64,000 nt of DNA, taken from Schaedlerella glycyrrhizinilytica_A. Its GTDB lineage: Bacteria; Bacillota; Clostridia; Lachnospirales; Lachnospiraceae. The translations under genes and the position numbers were made by a program. Below, one piece after another: positions 51,804-59,860 of the stretch. Positions within the stretch are counted from its first letter, which is position 1. Every line of letters starts with the position of its first letter. Location of the stretch: assembly GCF_042852765.1 (NCBI RefSeq), contig NZ_AP031414.1; one strand, 5' to 3'. Below the pieces are notes generated by a model that worked only from the letters and a program-made list of their open reading frames with translations, was not told where the DNA came from and did not search any database.

Positions 51804-52400
51804 TCATACATATTTTCTTACACGCAGTTCTACGCCGACCGACTCCGCCAGTTTCCGGCTCGCCTCGATCTCCTCCGGCGTAAGTACGTCCACAACCGTC
51901 ATCTTTACCTTTGGTATCTGTTTTCCGCATTCCTGTGCAAATACAAGCATTCCCTCAAACGCATTTTCAAACTGCGGGCGCGTGATCTCCATGTAGCTCT
52001 CTTTGGTCGGTGCGTTCAGACTGATCGATACGACGTCCGCAACCTCTGCCAACTCCGGAACAATATCCCGTTGATGATAGAGATTTCCCAGTCCGTTCGT
52101 ATTGACGCGGATTTTCAGACCGTAAGTTTCTTTTGCGTACTTCGCAGATGCAGTCAGCACATCCAGTGCACAGGTCGGTTCCCCATAACCGCAGTATACA
52201 AGTTCGGATCTCCCCGTAAAGTCGTATGCATCGATCGCCGCTTTTACCTCTTCAAGTGTCGGGTCTGCTTTGTGCCAAAGCGTCTGTGCATCCCCGACTG
52301 TGTCATGGTGCGTCCGAATACAGAATTTACAATTACAGTCACATTTGTTCGTCAGATTTACATAAACCTGATCTTGATAAGTATACAATATCTCTGCCAT
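51804..52400 (-). CDS. TatD-associated radical SAM protein
   Basis: 198-aa radical SAM protein. The cluster motif is CxxxCxxC (C19, C23, C26) in NKCDCNCKFC, with GYGEPT for SAM binding. It matches the TatD-linked radical SAM family, in which it is fused or adjacent to TatD nucleases; here tatD lies about 10 kb away. Reaction unknown. The gene starts 2 bases after the pyridoxal kinase stop and is cotranscribed with it. Confidence 0.85.
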   Translation of the reverse strand: MAEILYTYQDQVYVNLTNKCDCNCKFCIRTHHDTVGDAQTLWHKADPTLEEVKAAIDAYDFTGRSELVYCGYGEPTCALDVLTASAKYAKETYGLKIRVNTNGLGNLYHQRDIVPELAEVADVVSISLNAPTKESYMEITRPQFENAFEGMLVFAQECGKQIPKVKMTVVDVLTPEEIEASRKLAESVGVELRVRKYV

Positions 52401-52402
52401 TT

Positions 52403-53308
52403 TTATGCGCCTCGCTTCCCGAAATTTTTCCAGTCTGCACCGGGGATCAACATTCCCAGATATTTTTCGTAGTTCGCCCCCTCATTGCGCGGGACCTTCT
52501 CTTCCGCCGCGTCCGCCATCGCCGCCCCGATCAATGTGCCCGCCAGTTCCACCGTCTCAAACAAATCCTCGCCGCGCGCCATTCCTCCTGCCAGGATCGA
52601 CGCAAACAGATCTCCGGTTCCCGAGAAACTGCCGCCGATATATGGAAATGCAAGAAGTTTCGTCTGCCGCTTCGTCACGACCAGGTTTCCGATCTTCATT
52701 GCCCCTGTTGTCTCGTCTTTGAAACGGATCCCGGTCACGACAACCGCCTTTTTCACATGGCTGTTCGATCCTTTCCGCAGAAAATTCTGCCCCATCTGCT
52801 CTGCGATCGTCACAAGATGTTTTTCGTCTGTCATCTGCTCCAGCATCCGATAATCCGTCCCGGTCAGAAGACACAGTTCCGTCAGATTCGGCGTGATCAG
52901 ATCCGCCTCCCCCGCAAGCTCTTTCATACCCACAAGCAATTCGGGGGTGAAGATTGAAAATATTTTCCCCTCATCTCCCATAATCGGATCCACGAGCAAA
53001 AATGCCCCTTTTTTATAAAACGTATCCAGAAACCGAAGCATCTGTCCGATCTGCGCTTCGTTCCCCGCAAACCCGGTATAGATCCCGTCAAAGTGAACGT
53101 CCATCTTCTCCCATTCTGCGCGGATCTTTTCCATTTTCTCTGTATAGTCATCGTAAAAATAGCTCGGAAATCCGGTCTGTGCACTCAAAACCGCTGTCGG
53201 AAGCGGACACGGCTGCACACCCATCGACGCGATCACCGGGATTGCCGCAGTCAGGGAACATTTTCCGAATCCGGACAGATCATTGACAACTGCTATTTTC
53301 TTTATCAT
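52403..53308 (-). CDS. pdxY: pyridoxal/pyridoxamine kinase (ribokinase fold)
   Basis: 301-aa kinase phosphorylating B6 vitamers. Seen: N-terminal VNDLSGFGKCSLTAAIPVI, VDPIMGD, TPNLTE and the C-terminal anion hole GSFSGTGDLFASIL with the catalytic Asp in GTGD. The ATG at 53306-53308 with an AGAGGAAG site is the true start; the open frame extends 55 codons upstream through the 93-bp repeat and is rejected. Choice between PdxK and PdxY is by resemblance. Confidence 0.88.
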   Translation of the reverse strand: MIKKIAVVNDLSGFGKCSLTAAIPVIASMGVQPCPLPTAVLSAQTGFPSYFYDDYTEKMEKIRAEWEKMDVHFDGIYTGFAGNEAQIGQMLRFLDTFYKKGAFLLVDPIMGDEGKIFSIFTPELLVGMKELAGEADLITPNLTELCLLTGTDYRMLEQMTDEKHLVTIAEQMGQNFLRKGSNSHVKKAVVVTGIRFKDETTGAMKIGNLVVTKRQTKLLAFPYIGGSFSGTGDLFASILAGGMARGEDLFETVELAGTLIGAAMADAAEEKVPRNEGANYEKYLGMLIPGADWKNFGKRGA

Positions 53309-53348
53309 AAACTTCCTCTTTTCTACCAAACACAATGTTCCTATCCGT

Positions 53349-53442
53349 AAATCACCGGAAGTGCCAAAAGGCACATTCCGGGATTGTAAGCGGTCGCCAA
53401 GGTCCCGGGCAAGCCCGGACTTTGGCTCGTCGCCTATACAAA
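53349..53442 (-). repeat. 93-bp two-hairpin dispersed repeat, copy C
   Basis: Same element as copies A and B, with two substitutions (GCGGTCGCC and GGTCCCGGG). In minus orientation it lies between the niaR terminator and pdxY. The 251-base gap 53309-53559 holds this repeat, the terminator and about 90 bases without other signals. Confidence 0.9.
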
Positions 53443-53444
53443 TA

Positions 53445-53473
53445 AATCGGGCGTCGGCACATACCGACGCCAT
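53445..53473 (-). terminator. terminator after niaR
   Basis: GGCGTCGG (53450-53457) pairs with CCGACGCC (53464-53471); minus-strand CGATTTATTTG follows, a weak U tract. Confidence 0.6.
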
Positions 53474-53559
53474 GCTTTTACAATATCACAAGTCTGGTTC
53501 TGTCAAAATATCCACTATCTTTCAATTCATCCAGTCCAGTTCATTGCCGCAAACTATTT

Positions 53560-54066
53560 TCACGATACAAGAAAATGTTTCTGCCGCAGTGCCTCCTCGA
53601 TCAGATCCAGCGTTTCCTCCGAGTCTGCCGCCACTTTATGATAATGGTAGTTGGAAGTGATATTTTTCAGCGGACTTGATTTTCCGCTCCGGATATCCTC
53701 CATAAATGCTTCTACTTTTCTGCGGGAGTTGATCCGAAGTTCCGCTTCCATATGCCCATATACCCGGTGATTCACCATAACGTTGACGACCGTACCGCCC
53801 AGATCGATGATCGAATATAGCTCTTCCTCCAACTGTTCATCCGTATGATTGACTTTAAAGACCCGCTCTCTCACAAGCGGTTCCTGTATGATATATCCAC
53901 GGTTCGTAGAAATAATATCATATCCGGACGCCCGGATCAGAGCTATATCCTGTACGATCACCTGACGGCTCACATCACACTGTTTTGCGAGCGCAGTTCC
54001 GGAAAGCGGCTTTTCACTGTTCTGGATCAGTTCTACGATCTTTGTTCTTCGCTCCGTCCCTGTCAT
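53560..54066 (-). CDS. niaR: NiaR-type niacin-responsive repressor
   Basis: 168-aa regulator: N-terminal HTH_11 (about 1-60; GTALAKQCDVSRQVIVQDIALIR) and a C-terminal 3H domain with three conserved His-containing segments (VNHRVYGHMEAEL, TSNYHYHKV). NiaR represses NAD synthesis and niacin uptake genes when niacin is available. Fourth gene of nadA-nadB-nadC-niaR, so it should control its own operon. It starts 7 bases after nadC. Confidence 0.93.
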   Translation of the reverse strand: MTGTERRTKIVELIQNSEKPLSGTALAKQCDVSRQVIVQDIALIRASGYDIISTNRGYIIQEPLVRERVFKVNHTDEQLEEELYSIIDLGGTVVNVMVNHRVYGHMEAELRINSRRKVEAFMEDIRSGKSSPLKNITSNYHYHKVAADSEETLDLIEEALRQKHFLVS

Positions 54067-54073
54067 GTCTTCT

Positions 54074-54931
54074 TTAAGCCTCCGTCGGATGCAGATTTTT
54101 CAGGGAAATATCAAGGATCGGTGCGGAATGCGTCAGCGCGCCGCTGGAAATGTAATCCACGCCGAGACTTGTCAGTCTTCCGATATTTTCCTTTGTCACG
54201 TTTCCGGAACATTCTGTCTCCGCCCGTCCGTCAATGATGCGGATCGCTTCCTGCATCTCTTCCGTGGACATATTGTCGAGCATGATAATGTCCGCTCCGG
54301 CTTCCACCGCTTCTCTTACCATATCAAGATTCTCCACTTCCACCTCGATCTTCCGTACAAATGGCGCGTACTCTTTTGCCATCTGCACTGCCTTTGTCAC
54401 GCTTCCTGCCGCTCCGATGTGGTTATCTTTCAGAAGTACGCCATCGGAAAGATTATAACGGTGATTGAAACCGCCGCCGACACGCACCGCGTATTTTTCA
54501 AAAATACGCATATTCGGCGTTGTCTTTCTCGTGTCCAGCAATTTTGTCTTGGATCCCTCCAATAATTTTGCTACATTACTTGTATAGGTCGCAATTCCGC
54601 TCATCCGCTGCAGATAATTCAGCGCGACACGTTCGCCGGACAAAAGCACACGGATATCGCCGTAAACTTTTCCCATCAGATCTCCGTTCTTCACATGATC
54701 TCCGTCTTTACAGAAAAATTCCACCTTTGTCTCTGCATCCAGAAGTTCAAATACCCGTTTGAAAATGTCCAGTCCCGCGATCACACCGTCTTGCTTGCAG
54801 ATCAGATCCACCTCGCCTGCCACTGCTTCTTGCATCACGGAATTGGTCGTCACGTCTTCACTGGAAATATCCTCTCTCAATGCTTCTAAAATCAAATGAT
54901 CTACCTGTAATGTTGTTGTAATCTTATTCAT
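54074..54931 (-). CDS. nadC: nicotinate-nucleotide pyrophosphorylase (carboxylating)
   Basis: About 285-aa quinolinate phosphoribosyltransferase: quinolinate + PRPP to nicotinate mononucleotide in de novo NAD synthesis. Conserved: SSEDVTTNSV, LNYLQRMSGIAT, DTRKTTPNMR, GGGFNHRYNLSDGVLLKDNH and ISSGALTHSAPILDISLK. Start at the ATG 54931 or three codons earlier (54940), where it overlaps nadB by 8-17 bases. Confidence 0.95.
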   Translation of the reverse strand: MNKITTTLQVDHLILEALREDISSEDVTTNSVMQEAVAGEVDLICKQDGVIAGLDIFKRVFELLDAETKVEFFCKDGDHVKNGDLMGKVYGDIRVLLSGERVALNYLQRMSGIATYTSNVAKLLEGSKTKLLDTRKTTPNMRIFEKYAVRVGGGFNHRYNLSDGVLLKDNHIGAAGSVTKAVQMAKEYAPFVRKIEVEVENLDMVREAVEAGADIIMLDNMSTEEMQEAIRIIDGRAETECSGNVTKENIGRLTSLGVDYISSGALTHSAPILDISLKNLHPTEA

Positions 54932-56117
54932 CTCTTCCACCTCGTTTTTCTATTTCATCTGCGGCACGTTTTGCAAATACAAGACTCTCCAGCAGAGAGT
55001 TGCTTGCCAGACGATTTGCTCCGTGCACGCCGTTGCAGCTTGTCTCCCCGACCGCATACAAATGCGGCATCGAAGTCCTGCTGTTGGAATCCACCCAGAT
55101 CCCTCCCATAAAATAATGCTGCGCCGGCACAACCGGGATGCATTCTTTCGTCACATCATATCCCTCTTCCAGACAGTGCCGGTAAATATTCGGGAAATGT
55201 CTCAGGATCGTCTCTTTTTCAATATGTTCCATCGAAAGCCATACAAAATCAGTTCCGTCTTTTTCCATCTGTTCATGGATCGCCTTTGTCACGACGTCCC
55301 GCGGCAAAAGCTCATCCACAAACCGTTCCATATTTTTATTATAGAGCACCGCGCCCTCTCCCCGAACTGATTCGGAGATCAGAAAACGCCGTCCCGGCTT
55401 CGTCGAATACAGTGTCGTCGGATGGATCTGCACATAATCCAAATGCTCCAGACGGATTCCGTATTTCTTCGCCAACTCAATCGCATCTCCCGTCAAATGC
55501 GGAAAATTCGTCGAATGCCGGTACAGTCCGCCGATCCCTCCGCTTGCAAGGATCGTGTTCTCTCCATAAATTTCCAGTTCTTCCGTTTCTCCCGAACCGT
55601 CTTCATTCCGACGCACTGCCTTGATCCCTTTGCAGATCCCATCGTCGATCAGAAGATCCGTCATCGTCGTATATTCGTATAACGTCACATTTTTTAACGC
55701 TTTTACCTGTTCCAGAAGTTTGCTCGTGATCTCTTTTCCGGTCACATCTTCGTGGAACAAAATCCGCGGTCTCGAATGCGCGCCCTCCCGTGTAAATGCA
55801 AAATCTCCGTCTTTCTTCTCAAAATCCACGCCGTATCCGACCAACTGCCGGATGATTTCCTGAGAGCTGCGGATCATAATGTCCACCGACTCTTTTCGGT
55901 TTTCATAATGTCCCGCACGCATCGTGTCTTCAAAATAACTGTCGTAATCATCCTCATCTCTGAGCATGCAGATCCCCCCCTGTGCCAGGAACGAATCACT
56001 GCTTTCCAGATCGGATTTTGTGATCATCACGATCTTTTTTTCCCTCGGAAAACTCAGCGCGCCAAATAGCCCGCCGACTCCGGTACCGACGATCACAACG
56101 TCTGCCTTTATTCTCAT
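54924..56117 (-). CDS. nadB: L-aspartate oxidase (short form)
   Basis: 397-aa FAD enzyme oxidising L-aspartate to iminoaspartate for NadA. N-terminal FAD motif GTGVGGLFGALS, FLAQGGICM substrate loop, HSRPRILFHEDVTG and the C-terminal GVHGANRLASNSLLESLVFAKRAADEI. It lacks the helical C-terminal domain of the roughly 530-aa E. coli enzyme, as in several Clostridia. Between nadA and nadC. Confidence 0.93.
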   Translation of the reverse strand: MRIKADVVIVGTGVGGLFGALSFPREKKIVMITKSDLESSDSFLAQGGICMLRDEDDYDSYFEDTMRAGHYENRKESVDIMIRSSQEIIRQLVGYGVDFEKKDGDFAFTREGAHSRPRILFHEDVTGKEITSKLLEQVKALKNVTLYEYTTMTDLLIDDGICKGIKAVRRNEDGSGETEELEIYGENTILASGGIGGLYRHSTNFPHLTGDAIELAKKYGIRLEHLDYVQIHPTTLYSTKPGRRFLISESVRGEGAVLYNKNMERFVDELLPRDVVTKAIHEQMEKDGTDFVWLSMEHIEKETILRHFPNIYRHCLEEGYDVTKECIPVVPAQHYFMGGIWVDSNSRTSMPHLYAVGETSCNGVHGANRLASNSLLESLVFAKRAADEIEKRGGRDE

Positions 56118-56158
56118 GTTTTTAAATTCCTTTCCGACCGGCTTCCTATTTTGGCTTC

Positions 56159-57064
56159 CTATTTTGCCAATTCCAGCATTTTTTCCAGCGGGCGCTTGGA
56201 TAATTCTCTCAATTCCTCACTGATCTGAACTTCATTCTCCCCGGTCTTCAGTACATGCAGGATCTTCTCAAGCGTGATCTTCTTCATATCCACACATACC
56301 GGTTCCGTCTCTGTAAAATAAAACTTCTTTCCCGGATTCTCTTTTTCCAGTTTGTGCCGCACGCCGTTTTCCGTACAGATGATAAATTCTTCTGCATCGC
56401 TGTTTTTTGCATAATTGATGATCCCCGATGTGCTTCCTATGTAATCGGAAAGCTCCAATATTGCTTTCGTACACTCCGGATGTGTCAATACCAACGCATT
56501 CAGATGTGCTTCTTTTGCACGCTTCAATTCTTCAAGCTGCATCTTCTCGTGGATCGGACAGAAGCCCTCATTATATACAAAATGCTTTTCCGGTACCTGC
56601 TCTGCAACAAAATGTGCCAGATTCCGATCCGGGATAAAGAAAATATTCTTATTCGGCAGCGCCTTTACGATCTGTACCGCATTTGCAGAAGTCACGCACA
56701 CGTCCGAATACTGCTTTAATTCCGCGGTGGAATTGATGTAGCAGACAACCGCCAGATCTTCGTATGTCTCGCGCATCCGCTCGATCGTCTCCCGGTCTGC
56801 CATATGCGCCATCGGACAGTCTGCCTCTGCGTCCGGCATCAGAACGGTCTTCTCCGGATTCAGAACTTTTGCGCTCTCTCCCATAAATGACACGCCGCAG
56901 TATACGATCGTCTGCTCTTCTAATCCGACCGCAATCTTGCTCAAATAAAAAGAATCTCCGATATAATCTGCAATATCCTGTACTTCCGGCGTCACATAAT
57001 AATGCGCCAGGATCACTGCATTCTTCTCTTTTTTTAACTGTTTGATTTCCTCTGTAATTGTCAT
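56159..57064 (-). CDS. nadA: quinolinate synthase
   Basis: 301-aa iron-sulfur enzyme condensing iminoaspartate with dihydroxyacetone phosphate to quinolinate. Candidate cluster Cys lie in VYCGVSFM, in VCVTSANAV and near the C-terminus; EFIICTENGVRHKLEKENPGKKF is typical. ATG at 57062-57064 with AAGGCAAGG; a 20-residue extension into the leader is rejected. First gene of the nad operon. Confidence 0.94.
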   Translation of the reverse strand: MTITEEIKQLKKEKNAVILAHYYVTPEVQDIADYIGDSFYLSKIAVGLEEQTIVYCGVSFMGESAKVLNPEKTVLMPDAEADCPMAHMADRETIERMRETYEDLAVVCYINSTAELKQYSDVCVTSANAVQIVKALPNKNIFFIPDRNLAHFVAEQVPEKHFVYNEGFCPIHEKMQLEELKRAKEAHLNALVLTHPECTKAILELSDYIGSTSGIINYAKNSDAEEFIICTENGVRHKLEKENPGKKFYFTETEPVCVDMKKITLEKILHVLKTGENEVQISEELRELSKRPLEKMLELAK

Positions 57065-57141
57065 TGTCCTTGCCTTTCTCAAATGAATTCCCTTTGAGTT
57101 GTTTTCATTTGCCGCGGTCAGCACATAAATCGATACTGACA

Positions 57142-57170
57142 GAAAAAAGCGGAGACATTTGCTCCGCTTT
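57142..57170 (-). terminator. terminator-like hairpin in the nadA leader
   Basis: AAGCGGAG (57147-57154) pairs with CTCCGCTT (57162-57169), 7-nt loop, and a run of six Ts follows on the minus strand. It lies between the nadA promoter and nadA. Confidence 0.65.
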
Positions 57171-57189
57171 CCGCATACAAATTCATTTG

Positions 57190-57218
57190 ATTATAGCACA
57201 TAACTTTACAGGTGACAA
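57190..57218 (-). promoter_or_regulatory. promoter of the nadABC-niaR operon
   Basis: TTGTCA (57218-57213), 17-nt spacer, TATAAT (57195-57190) on the minus strand; leader of about 120 nt. Confidence 0.75.
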
Positions 57219-57226
57219 GACAGTAA
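57206..57226. promoter_or_regulatory. candidate NiaR operator
   Basis: 21-bp imperfect palindrome TTACAG-N9-CAGTAA overlapping the -35 of the nad promoter. It contains ACAGGTG, resembling the known Bacillus NiaR half-site. Confidence 0.5.
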
Positions 57227-57284
57227 TCTTCCTATTACTTTTATTTTTCTTTTATATATTGAACACGGTTTATACACATTTTCT

Positions 57285-57434
57285 GGCTATACTAATAACC
57301 AGATAGTTGATAAACAACTATCTCCCCCCTCATAAAGTATAGGTATCCCGGGCAACCGGGGTACCGCACTTTACTCTCATTCCTTTATAACTATAATAAT
57401 TACAAAAAACCGCCTATACAGGCGGTTTTTTGCA
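57285..57434 (+). ncRNA. candidate structured RNA between nadA and the XRE gene
   Basis: About 150 bases with no reading frame but three good hairpins: GATAGTTG/CAACTATC (57302-57322), GGTATCCCGG-GCAA-CCGGGGTACC with a GNRA tetraloop (57342-57365), and a terminator at its end. A TATACT box lies at 57288-57293 without a good -35. It may be a small RNA or only a terminator region; strand uncertain. Confidence 0.3.
57404..57431. terminator. bidirectional terminator near the XRE gene
   Basis: AAAAAACCGCCT (57404-57415) pairs with AGGCGGTTTTTT (57420-57431). It serves the minus-strand XRE gene and possibly a plus-strand RNA. Confidence 0.85.
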
Positions 57435-57469
57435 TACTTTTTCATACCAAGTTTTTGCATATCTGAGCT

Positions 57470-58204
57470 CTACGAATCCAAGATTCCCTGAACTTTACCA
57501 AGTATTTTCCCAAAACATTCAAATCGATCATTCTCATGAACTTCCACATCCGGATCCATGACATTCAATGCACGCAGCCTGATCACACCATCTTTTCGGT
57601 AAAACAGGCGAATGTAACATGCCCCATTCAATGAAAAAATCCCGATTTCATTTTCTCCTACCGGCTGCTGTGCCAACGCAATGACATCATTCTTTTTAAA
57701 TACCGGTTCATATCGATCAGTTTGAATCTGGAAGCAATACTCCATCCCGTCCACGATGTTCTCCCGTCTGACACGGAACACATCGGGGTGAGGCGTCATA
57801 AGAAATGCTGCATCGCCATTTCGTTCGCCCGGTTGATAACAAGGAAATACAACCCATTCCTCATGCTGCATCCGGTCGTATTCCTCATCGATCACAGTTC
57901 TCACGAACCGCTTTCCCTTATTGCTCAATTCTCGATATTTTGTTATGGCATCCTTTTCTTCCGCTGACAACTCCTGACCATATGTCGTTAAAACCATTTG
58001 ATCTTTTAAATAATCCTCAAACAAATAGTTTGCGTCTATTTTAAGTGCCAAAATTAGTGAAATCAAAATATCGGGTTTCGGATAGCTGATACTATTCTCA
58101 TAATTTGCTATTGCCGAGGCTGTCACATGAACCATCTCTGCCAGCTGCGCTCTGGACAGATTCAGTTCCTTGCGGCGTTTCTGCAGTCTTTTACCAATTA
58201 CCAT
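57470..58204 (-). CDS. XRE-family repressor with degenerate S24/LexA-like domain
   Basis: 244-aa regulator: N-terminal XRE helix-turn-helix (residues 4-60; LSRAQLAEMVHVTASAIANYENS) and a C-terminal S24-like domain (about 115-240). Active S24 proteins have GDSMxP and a catalytic Lys; here the positions read T162-D-R-Y-E-P167 and I198-R-L200, so both Ser and Lys are replaced and self-cleavage is unlikely. ATG at 58202-58204 with GGAGGGG. It is divergent from the Spo0A-C-like gene, with a 15-bp inverted repeat between. Confidence 0.85.
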   Translation of the reverse strand: MVIGKRLQKRRKELNLSRAQLAEMVHVTASAIANYENSISYPKPDILISLILALKIDANYLFEDYLKDQMVLTTYGQELSAEEKDAITKYRELSNKGKRFVRTVIDEEYDRMQHEEWVVFPCYQPGERNGDAAFLMTPHPDVFRVRRENIVDGMEYCFQIQTDRYEPVFKKNDVIALAQQPVGENEIGIFSLNGACYIRLFYRKDGVIRLRALNVMDPDVEVHENDRFECFGKILGKVQGILDS

Positions 58205-58243
58205 AAAACCCCTCCTTCTATTCACTTTCACACTTTAAAGAGT

Positions 58244-58292
58244 ATTACAAATTTCTTGAAAATTCAAGCCGTTTTTGCAAGAAATTTGTAAT
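58244..58292. promoter_or_regulatory. 15-bp inverted repeat operator between the divergent regulators
   Basis: ATTACAAATTTCTTG (58244-58258) and its exact inverse CAAGAAATTTGTAAT (58278-58292). The left arm falls in the spacer of a possible minus-strand promoter (TTGAAT-N17-TACTCT); the right arm abuts the -35 of the plus-strand promoter. Likely binding site of the XRE protein. Confidence 0.7.
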
Positions 58293-58297
58293 TCTCG

Positions 58298-58326
58298 TTG
58301 ACATTTTTTGGTATTTATCGTAAACT
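58298..58326 (+). promoter_or_regulatory. promoter of the Spo0A-C-like gene
   Basis: Perfect TTGACA (58298-58303), 17-nt spacer, TAAACT (58321-58326), about 45 bases before the ATG. Confidence 0.7.
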
Positions 58327-58371
58327 ATAACTTGCACGATTCAAAGAGAGAAACAAAGTGAGGTGCCACAA

Positions 58372-58854
58372 ATGAGGGATAAAGTTATTGATGTACTACT
58401 AGATGTTGGAGTTCCGGCAGGTGTAAAGGGATTTTCGTATATATGTGATGCAATTGAAATATTCGACACGGATCCATATTATGCAGATGGGAAAATGTCT
58501 GCATTGTATATTGACATTGCCAAAAAGAACGACACAACCTCTTCCCGTGTTGAAAGGGCAATCCGTCATGCTTTTGAAACTGCTATTATGAAAGGGAATC
58601 AGGATATGGTCAACAAATATCTTGATACAGTTAATACACAGAATTCGAATCTGCTGAAAACTCTCTACCTGAGATTAAAGCAGGAAGAACATCGTCGGAA
58701 TGACTGCACTCCAGCCCATTGCTCTGTCCAGAACTGCGAGCTGAAAGCTGAGATTTATATGGAAGCAATGCAGATTTTATCCGATGAAATCGAAACGCTT
58801 CTTGCAAGAACCTTATCTTCTGTAAAGAAAAGCATGGATAATGCAATAAAATAA
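58372..58854 (+). CDS. stand-alone Spo0A C-terminal (DNA-binding) domain protein
   Basis: 160-aa protein. Residues about 1-85 (VIDVLLDVGVPAGVKGFSYI, MSALYIDIAKKNDTTSSRVERAIRHAFETA) match the Spo0A effector domain that binds 0A boxes. The N-terminal receiver domain of real Spo0A is absent. The C-terminal 75 residues form a Cys/His-containing helical tail (HRRNDC, AHCSVQNC) of unknown role. ATG at 58372 with GAGG 8 bases upstream; a GTG three codons earlier is the alternative. Divergent from the XRE repressor that probably controls it. Confidence 0.85.
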   Translation: MRDKVIDVLLDVGVPAGVKGFSYICDAIEIFDTDPYYADGKMSALYIDIAKKNDTTSSRVERAIRHAFETAIMKGNQDMVNKYLDTVNTQNSNLLKTLYLRLKQEEHRRNDCTPAHCSVQNCELKAEIYMEAMQILSDEIETLLARTLSSVKKSMDNAIK

Positions 58855-58922
58855 TCTTCCGAATAAAAAGGGAGCATATCAAATCGTAAAATCTGATATG
58901 CTCCCTTTTTATTCGTTATTTA

Positions 58923-59852
58923 TTATTTGATCTTGCTTTCCATCCAATTATAGAAATCCTCATACACTTGATTCCGATCCCGTTCATTCAGCAATTCATG
59001 CCGATCTCCCTGATATAATTGAAGCGTCACATCTTGTATTCCGGCAGCCCTGTATTTCTCATAGATACGCCGGACGCCTTTTCCAAACTTACCAACCGGA
59101 TCTTCCGTCCCTGCCGCCATCAAGATTGGCATCGCCTTAGGAATTGTAAATACACTCTCCTTTTTCTGCATACCGATCATTCCGCTGAACATATGATAAT
59201 AAGCATTCACAGTAAACATAAACGAACAAAGCGGATCCGCCACATACTCATCTAGCTTTTCCTGATCACTTGTCACCCAATCAGCCCGTGTGCGAGCCGG
59301 CTTGAATTTTTTATTAAAAGATCCGACCACCATATTGTCAACCAGTTTGCTTTTAAAATGCCAGCCGCGCACCATTGCTATTCCACGGCACAGTCTTTTT
59401 CCAAACTTAAGGACAATTTGAGGACGTTCAGCCACAGCGCCGATGATCAGTGCCCCTGCCAGTCCGTTTCCATACATCTGAATATATTGACGAACCAGAG
59501 AAGATCCCATACTGTGCCCTAAAATAAAATACGGAACTCCGGGATATTTTTTCATTGTGCGCTGTCGCAGTGTATGCATATCTCCCAACAGACATGCATT
59601 CCCATACTTTTCATGGAAAAATCCGTATTCACTCTTACACTGTACAGACTTGCCGTGTCCCAAATGGTCATTTCCCACAACATAATATCCTTTTGAGCAG
59701 AGATACTCTGCAAACTCACGATACCTGTCTATATATTCAACCATTCCGTGACTGATCTGTAGAATTGCTTTCACATCGCCTTCCGGTTTCCACTCAATCG
59801 TATGAATCTCTGTATTCCCATCTTTTGACGGGAAATAAAATTCGTCTTTCAT
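58923..59852 (-). CDS. alpha/beta hydrolase (monoacylglycerol lipase-like)
   Basis: 309-aa cytosolic serine hydrolase of the Hydrolase_4/lysophospholipase type. Nucleophile Ser in GHSMGS, acid Asp in GTEDPVG, His in GDRHELLNE; oxyanion region in LQISHGMVEYIDRY. Likely substrates are monoacylglycerols or lysolipids. It follows citrate synthase by 8 bases; no functional link is obvious. Confidence 0.9.
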   Translation of the reverse strand: MKDEFYFPSKDGNTEIHTIEWKPEGDVKAILQISHGMVEYIDRYREFAEYLCSKGYYVVGNDHLGHGKSVQCKSEYGFFHEKYGNACLLGDMHTLRQRTMKKYPGVPYFILGHSMGSSLVRQYIQMYGNGLAGALIIGAVAERPQIVLKFGKRLCRGIAMVRGWHFKSKLVDNMVVGSFNKKFKPARTRADWVTSDQEKLDEYVADPLCSFMFTVNAYYHMFSGMIGMQKKESVFTIPKAMPILMAAGTEDPVGKFGKGVRRIYEKYRAAGIQDVTLQLYQGDRHELLNERDRNQVYEDFYNWMESKIK

Positions 59853-59860
59853 TTTATTCT

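Noticed and set aside
53309..53473. 55-residue N-terminal extension of the pyridoxal kinase
   Set aside because: It is read through the 93-bp repeat; a proper ATG with ribosome site lies at 53308 and the family starts there.
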